DNA from: JBDIBB01 sp039812685
GTDB lineage: Bacteria; Acidobacteriota; Vicinamibacteria; Vicinamibacterales; JAFNAJ01
Length of the DNA: 7,362 nucleotides
NCBI GenBank assembly: GCA_039812685.1
Contig: JBDIBB010000177.1
Coordinates: 1-7,362, forward strand
Direction: 5' to 3'
This document shows, in pieces, positions 1 to 5,300 of this stretch (position 1 is the stretch's first letter; each line of letters starts with the position of its first letter). The translations under genes were made by a program, and so were the position numbers. The notes under the pieces are model-generated. The model saw only the letters and a program-made list of their open reading frames with translations. It made no database searches and was not told the origin of the DNA.

Positions 1-1523
1 CGCACTACCGTCGCGTGGATCTGCTCGATGGCCCCGCCGTGACGGCGGTGATCGACGACGTGCGCACGGCGCACCGCCGCCTCGACGTGCTGGTGCACGC
101 CGGCGGCCTCGAAATCAGCCGGGCGCTCGCCGAGAAGGAGCCCGCCGAGTTCGACCTGGTGTTCGACGTCAAGGCCGATGGGTTCTTCAACCTCCTGCGT
201 GCGGCCGAGGACCTGCCGCTGGCCGCCACGGTCGTGTTCAGTTCCGTCGCGGGCCGTTTCGGCAACAGCGGGCAGACCGACTACAGCGCGGCCAACGCGC
301 TGTTGTGCACCATGTCGCGCGATCTCATGGGCCGGCGCCCGGCGACGCGCGCCATCGCCATCGACTGGACCGCGTGGGGCGGCATCGGCATGGCCACCCG
401 CGGCTCCATCCCGAAGGTGATGGAGATGGCGGGCATCGAGATGCTGCCGTCGGAGGTGGGCATCCCCACCGTGCGGCGTGAGCTCACCGCCGGCCGTCGC
501 GCCGACGAGATCGTCGTTGGCGGACGGCTGGGAATCCTCGCCGACGAGTGGGACGACACCGGCGGGCTCGATCCCGTCGCGGCGGCGGCCTGGCTGGCGG
601 CGCGCTCGCCGCGGCTCGGCATGGTCGGACGCGTCGAGGCGGCGCGGCTCTACGGCGGCCTCGCCGTAGAGACCACGATCGATCCGGCGGCGCAGCCGTT
701 CCTGCACGATCACCAGATCGACGGGACGCCCGTGCTGCCCGGTGTGATGGGCGTCGAGGCCTTCGCGCAGGTGGCCAGCCTGCTGTGCCCCGATCTCTCC
801 GTGGCGACCGTCGAGCAGGTGGAGTTCCAGCTGCCGTTCAAGTTCTTCCGCATGCAGCCGGCGACGCTGCGGCTGATTGCCACGGGCCACGCGGCGCCGG
901 ACGGGCAGGTGCTGGTGGATGTCGGCCTCTGGTCGATCCTGGCGCCCCGGCCGGACGTGCCGCCGCAGCGGCGGCTGCACTTCCGCGGGCGAGTCAGGAT
1001 GACGAGTGGTCCGCTGACGCGCCCCGCGATCGCGCCCGGCGATCGCGGCCCCGGCGGCGCCATCGTCGGCCGCGAGGCGATCTACCGGCACTACTTCCAC
1101 GGACCCGCCTACCAGGTGCTCGACGACGTGTGGCTCGACGACCGCCGGGCCGCGGGGCTGATGGTGCACGGCCTGCCGCCCGACACCTCGCCGGAGGACG
1201 TCGCATCCCTGATGGCGCCACGGCTGATCGAGTGCTGTTTCCAGACGGCTGGGATCCTGCAGATCGCGCGCGATGCCACGCTCGGGTTGCCCACCGCCTT
1301 CGGCGCCGTGCGCGTGTACCGGCGCCCCGAGGAGGCCGATGGCGAGCGCCTGCGCGCGCTGATCGTCCGCCGCGACGGGGAGCCGCCCGTGTACGATGCA
1401 CGCGTGGTGGACGATCGCGGGCGGGTCTACGTCGAGCTGGAGGGCTACCGCACGGTGGCGCTGCCCGGCCCGGTGAGCCTCGACGGTTTCGCCGCCGGCG
1501 GGCCCGCCGGGGCCGGAGCATGA
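1..1523 (+). CDS. Type I polyketide/fatty-acid synthase, C-terminal KR-DH part (5' partial)
   Basis: The reading frame is open from the left edge (first whole codon at 3) to TGA at 1521-1523, giving 506 visible residues. The GTG at 15 lies inside a conserved domain and is not the start. Residues about 1-190 are the C-terminal part of a ketoreductase: the catalytic set is visible as Lys57 (DVKADG), Ser80/81 (FSSVAG), Tyr94 and Asn98 (DYSAAN), followed by an IDWTAWGG loop. Residues about 210-495 form a double hot-dog dehydratase: His237 in the HxxxGxxxxP motif (HQIDGTPVLPG), FHGPAYQ at 365-371, and Glu410/Gln414 in the second fold where an Asp/Gln pair is usual. KR then DH at the C-terminus, followed by a phosphopantetheinyl transferase, recalls enediyne-type and PUFA-type (PfaA-like) iterative synthases, which carry KS, AT and ACP upstream. 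Those domains are not in view, so the exact class is inferred. The role would be to reduce and dehydrate beta-ketoacyl intermediates on a carrier protein. The C-terminus ends in a short Gly/Ala/Pro-rich tail. Confidence 0.9.
   Translation, partial: HYRRVDLLDGPAVTAVIDDVRTAHRRLDVLVHAGGLEISRALAEKEPAEFDLVFDVKADGFFNLLRAAEDLPLAATVVFSSVAGRFGNSGQTDYSAANALLCTMSRDLMGRRPATRAIAIDWTAWGGIGMATRGSIPKVMEMAGIEMLPSEVGIPTVRRELTAGRRADEIVVGGRLGILADEWDDTGGLDPVAAAAWLAARSPRLGMVGRVEAARLYGGLAVETTIDPAAQPFLHDHQIDGTPVLPGVMGVEAFAQVASLLCPDLSVATVEQVEFQLPFKFFRMQPATLRLIATGHAAPDGQVLVDVGLWSILAPRPDVPPQRRLHFRGRVRMTSGPLTRPAIAPGDRGPGGAIVGREAIYRHYFHGPAYQVLDDVWLDDRRAAGLMVHGLPPDTSPEDVASLMAPRLIECCFQTAGILQIARDATLGLPTAFGAVRVYRRPEEADGERLRALIVRRDGEPPVYDARVVDDRGRVYVELEGYRTVALPGPVSLDGFAAGGPAGAGA
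1024..1048. repeat. Perfect 10-bp inverted repeat, 5-base loop, inside the DH coding region
   Basis: Arms 1024-1033 (CCGCGATCGC) and 1039-1048 (GCGATCGCGG) are exact reverse complements around the loop 1034-1038. Each arm holds the octamer GCGATCGC. It lies in the part of the synthase gene that codes for a Pro/Gly-rich linker between the two hot-dog halves of the DH. It could form a strong RNA hairpin, but no U-tract follows, so it is not a terminator. It may simply reflect the GC-rich codons of the linker. Confidence 0.6.
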
Positions 1524-2302
1524 TCCACTGGCGGTTTGGCGGCTGGCGCGACGAAGGGCTGCCGGCGCGCGAGGACGCCGCGTCGTGGCTGTGCGCGGAG
1601 GAGCGTGAGCGGCTCGCCGGGTTCACCGTCGCCAAGCGCGTGGAGGACTGGCTGGTGGGGCGGCTCAACGCAAAGGCGCTGGTGGTCGACGCCCTCGTCT
1701 ACCGTTACGGCGTGCGGCTGCCGCCCGACGTCATCCACGTGTGGAGGCAGCCCTCCGGCGCGCCGGCCGTCCGCCTGATCGGCGATCGGGAGACCCTGCG
1801 CGGCCTGCCTGCCGATCCGCCGCTCTGCCTGACCAACAGCCACTCCCACGGGCACGCGCTGTGCGCCGCGGTGTGGCTCGACGGGTTCGAATTGTCGGCG
1901 CCCATCAGGTCGCTTGGCGCCGACCTGGAGTGGGTGGAGCCGCGCAGCGACGCCTTCCTCCGCGACTTCCTCACCAGCGAGGAGCGTGCCTGGTGCGCGA
2001 CGGCCGCCGGCGACGCGCGACACCAGATCGCCAACCTCGTGTGGAGCGCGAAGGAAGCGGTGCTCAAGGTGGTGCAGCGCGGCCTCAGCGTCGACACGTG
2101 GTGGCTGTCGTGCCTGCCAGCGCCAGGCCCCGAGGCGCACTGGCTGCCGCCGCTGCTGACGCCGATCGACGGGGAGTGGGAGCCGCTGGCGGTCACCTGC
2201 GACGCGCGGTTTCCCACTCACGGGCTGACGTTTGCCGCGATGTGGCGCGAGATCGGCGGCTTCGTCGCCACCATTGCGGTGGGCGTCACGCCGGCGGCCT
2301 GA
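1520..2302 (+). CDS. Sfp-type 4'-phosphopantetheinyl transferase
   Basis: Complete protein of 260 residues, a usual length for the Sfp/AcpT group. The enzyme moves 4'-phosphopantetheine from CoA onto a serine of an acyl or peptidyl carrier domain, in the cytoplasm. Visible motifs in order: KR..DWLVGR.NAK at about 39-52, matching the N-terminal substrate-binding helix of the family; TNSHSHGHAL at 105-114, the P1-like segment; GADLE at 133-137 with Asp135 and Glu137 as Mg2+ ligands; and WSAKEAVLK at 175-183 with Trp175, Lys178, Glu179 and Lys183. All key residues are present, so it should be active. The start is the ATG at 1520, which overlaps the stop of the upstream synthase gene (ATGA). The only purine-rich stretch (GGAG, 1515-1518) is one base from the ATG, too close to act as a ribosome-binding site, so translation is probably coupled. 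The most likely substrate is the carrier domain(s) of the upstream synthase (inference from position). The 3' end runs 17 bases into the convergent carboxylase gene. Confidence 0.93.
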   Translation: MIHWRFGGWRDEGLPAREDAASWLCAEERERLAGFTVAKRVEDWLVGRLNAKALVVDALVYRYGVRLPPDVIHVWRQPSGAPAVRLIGDRETLRGLPADPPLCLTNSHSHGHALCAAVWLDGFELSAPIRSLGADLEWVEPRSDAFLRDFLTSEERAWCATAAGDARHQIANLVWSAKEAVLKVVQRGLSVDTWWLSCLPAPGPEAHWLPPLLTPIDGEWEPLAVTCDARFPTHGLTFAAMWREIGGFVATIAVGVTPAA

Positions 2303-2305
2303 CGC
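2283..2305. repeat. Inverted repeat spanning the two convergent stop codons
   Basis: GCGTCA at 2283-2288 and TGACGC at 2300-2305 are exact reverse complements around an 11-base loop. Each arm contains the stop codon of one gene: the TGA of the carboxylase is the complement of 2286-2288, and the TGA of the transferase is 2300-2302. With a two-base bulge the stem can add GG/CC (2281-2282 with 2308-2309). A hairpin here could serve both strands as a weak bidirectional transcript end, but there is no T-run on either side, so terminator function is only a guess. Confidence 0.35.
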
Positions 2306-5300
2306 TGCCCGCCGCGCGCAGGCGCTCCATCTCGTTCGCCATCCCCCGTTCGATCGCGGCGATCACCCATGGCCGCAGGCGGGCCGGGGGGATGATCTCG
2401 TCCACCGATCCGACCTGCACGGCGCGCTGGACGCTGTGGATGCGATCGAACTCCTCGGCCACCTCGCCGAGCTTCTCGGATCGCACCGCCTTGACGAGCG
2501 CGGCCAACCGCGCGCGCAGCCGGCGCTTGCCGTCCTCGTCGGCCGCCGCCATCTCCTTCTCGATCGCCGCCACGCGCGCGTCCTTCCGCGTGCGCTGGTC
2601 CACGTCGCGGGCGAAGACCACGGCGGCCGCCGGGGCGCCGCCGATCACCGACGCGAAGGTGCCCTCCAGCGCGGCGACCTGCATGTTGTCGTTCAGCGTG
2701 CGCGAGAAGACGACGAACGCGCCGCCGTGATAGCGCGAGATGACGACGAAGACGATGGGGCCCTCGAAATTGGTGATCGCCCGGCCGATCTCCGCACCGA
2801 ACTCCAGTTGCCGCCGCCGCATCGACTCGGGGGAGCCGTCGAAGCCCGACAGGTTCGCGATCACCACCAGCGGGCGGTTCCTGCTGGCCGCGTTGATGGC
2901 GCGCGCCACCTTCTTGGACGCCATGGGGAACAGCGTGCCCGACGTCCAGTGGTCGGGGCCGTCGGTCGGGACGAAGCCGAGCCGTGCCAGGGCGCGCGAC
3001 TCGAACCCGAGCATGCACACCGGGTACCCGCCGACGTGCGCGTCCCACACCACGGCCACCTCGGCGTCGCGCCAGCCGGCCCATCGCTCGAGCGGCGCCT
3101 GATCCCCGTCGCTCACGGCGAGCATCACGCGACGGATGTCGAACGGCTTCTTGCGCCCGGGGTTGGTGTCGTCGCTGAAGACGTCGCCGACGGTCTGGAA
3201 CTCGGCGCCGTCGAGCCGGCCGTGCGGGAAGCTGCGGACGTCGCGATCGATCGGGTCGCTGGTGGCGGCGCGGCGGGGGAACCGCTCACCGGGGGCCAGA
3301 TAGCTGTGGTCGTAGTGCCGCAGCAGGATGCGGCACGCCTCCGCGAGATCGCGCGCGAAGTACTGCGCCTGGCCGTTGGGCCCCATGATGCGCTCGTAGC
3401 CGCCGATGCCGAGGTTGTCCTCGGCCGAGACCGACCCCGAGTAGTCGAGCGCGGTCTTGCCGGTGAGCACCATCGCGCTCTCCGGCATCATCACCAGGAT
3501 GCCCCGGGTGTGCATCAGCATCGTCGCCTCGGCGTTCCAGTAGGGCTGGGCGCCGACGTTGATGCCGGTGACGACGATGTTCACCTCGTGGCCTGCCTGG
3601 GTGAACTCGATCAGCCGCCGCAGCACGCGGCCGATCCAGTCCATGTTCTCCGTGCCGCTCTCCATCGAGATCTTGGCGCCGGCCGACAGCGAGAACCACT
3701 CGAAGGGGACGCCCATGGCCTCGGCCAGGTCGAGCCCCGCGAGGATGCGCCGGCACTCGGGTTCGGCGATCGAGCCCACTTCCTTGCTGGGATCGCCGAG
3801 CACGATCACGCGTGACAGCCCCTCGGGGTGCTTCCTCGTGAAGTTGCGGATCACGCCCGCGACCACGTTGGCCGTGTTCTTCCCATAGGGGCGCGTGACG
3901 GGCACCAGGCGGCCGTCCGCGTCGAGATCGTGCTCGAGGAACTCGCCCGGCGGCGTGTCGGTCTCGGTCGGCGTGCCGGTGGGCGTGAGCAGCCGGACCA
4001 CCTCATAGGGGTAGGTCAGGCCGCGCTGCCGCATGCGGACCACCTTCTGCGTGTACTCGTCGAGGGGCTCGATCAGGCGCGCGCTCGGGCTGGTGAACTG
4101 CAGGACCAGACCGTGGCCGCCGGCGGCGGACATGCTGAGGGCGGTGTCCTGCAGGGCGTTGGTGTCGGGGTCGGGCATGCGCGCCCGCAGGATGATCTTC
4201 TCGAGGCCCAGGCCCTCGGTGTGCCCGCTCATCCGGCGCATCACGCCGACCAGTTCGTCGCGGCTGATGGTCATGGCCGGCCACACGTCGAGGAAGATGC
4301 GGTTCCAGTGCAGCCGCTCTCCCGGCTCACGCCGGACCTGCACCTCGCGGATGGCCGCGGCGGCCTCGAGCAGCATGCGCTCGAGGTGGGGAATCTGCAG
4401 CAGGCTGCCGTCGGCGTCGCGCACCGGCGTCACGTCGCGGACCTCCGACAGCGCGAACAGGCGCTGGTCCCTGGCGTTCTCGCGTGCGGTGGCGTGGAAG
4501 AGGAACACGTCCTCCACCGACGGCAGCCGCTCGATGTCGAACTTCTGGAAGCGCGCGACGGCCAGGCGCTTGCCCGACATCGGGTGCAGGCCGCGGTAGA
4601 CGCGGTCCTCGTGCCACCGGCCGCCGGTCTGCCTGAAGGTGTAATAGCGCGTGGCGCTGGTGGCCCAGTCGGCGCGGGCCCCGCCGAGCGCGATCACCAC
4701 GCGCCGCACCGGCCGCGCGAAGGCGACGGCCTCGAGCCTCGCCAGCAGCGCGCGCGCGGTTTCGTCCGCATCGCGGCCGCTGTCTTCGTCTCCGCACACG
4801 TAGACGTCGTACAGCGCCTCGTCCTGTGCCGGCCGGTGGTCGGCCGCGGCCGCCATCGTCGCCAGCGCCCCGGCCAGTTCCATCCAGCCCGCATGGCTGG
4901 CGACCAGGTGCAGCCGGCGCTCGTCGTATTCGTACTGCGCGAGGAAGAGGCTGCGTCCGTCGACTTCCCGTGTGGCGCACCCGTCGAGCGCGCGGAAGCG
5001 GTAGTAGCGCCGCGTGAGCACCTCGAGCATCACCTGGCGGAGCACCGGCGCCGCGTCCTCGAAGCGACCCGAGAGGAGGCCGCCGAGCGGCAGCGGACAG
5101 TCCACGAGCGCGCGGATGCACGCCTCGCGATCCGGCGCGTCGGGATCGCGCATCGCGTGTGCCAGATAGGCCTCCATCTCGGCGTAGATGGCCTGCCTCC
5201 CGCGTTCGAAGATCGGTTGCTCGACGTAGCGGTAGCGGACGTCGCGCGCCAGGTCGGTGAGCGGCGGGAACTGTCCTTCGGAGGCGTGGATCAGCCGATC

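Noticed and set aside
15..17. GTG as the start of the synthase gene
   Set aside because: It falls in the middle of a ketoreductase domain and the frame is open to the left edge.
548..1519. Upstream extension of the transferase reading frame into the DH region
   Set aside because: The translation is Arg/Ala-rich without domain motifs and overlaps the real KR-DH frame. The transferase family fold begins just after the ATG at 1520.
1497..1523. Programmed -1 frameshift that would fuse the synthase to the transferase
   Set aside because: The frames are in the right relation, but I see no slippery heptamer of the X-XXY-YYZ type in the zero frame; the ATGA overlap explains the arrangement by coupled translation.
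1445..2221. Minus-strand open frames over the transferase gene
   Set aside because: They mirror the conserved transferase frame, show no domain motifs, and have codon content expected of antisense frames in GC-rich DNA.
2255..2269. Hairpin (GGCGGC, TTC, GTCGCC with one G-U pair) near the end of the transferase gene as a terminator
   Set aside because: It lies within coding sequence about 30 bases before the stop and has no T-run after it.
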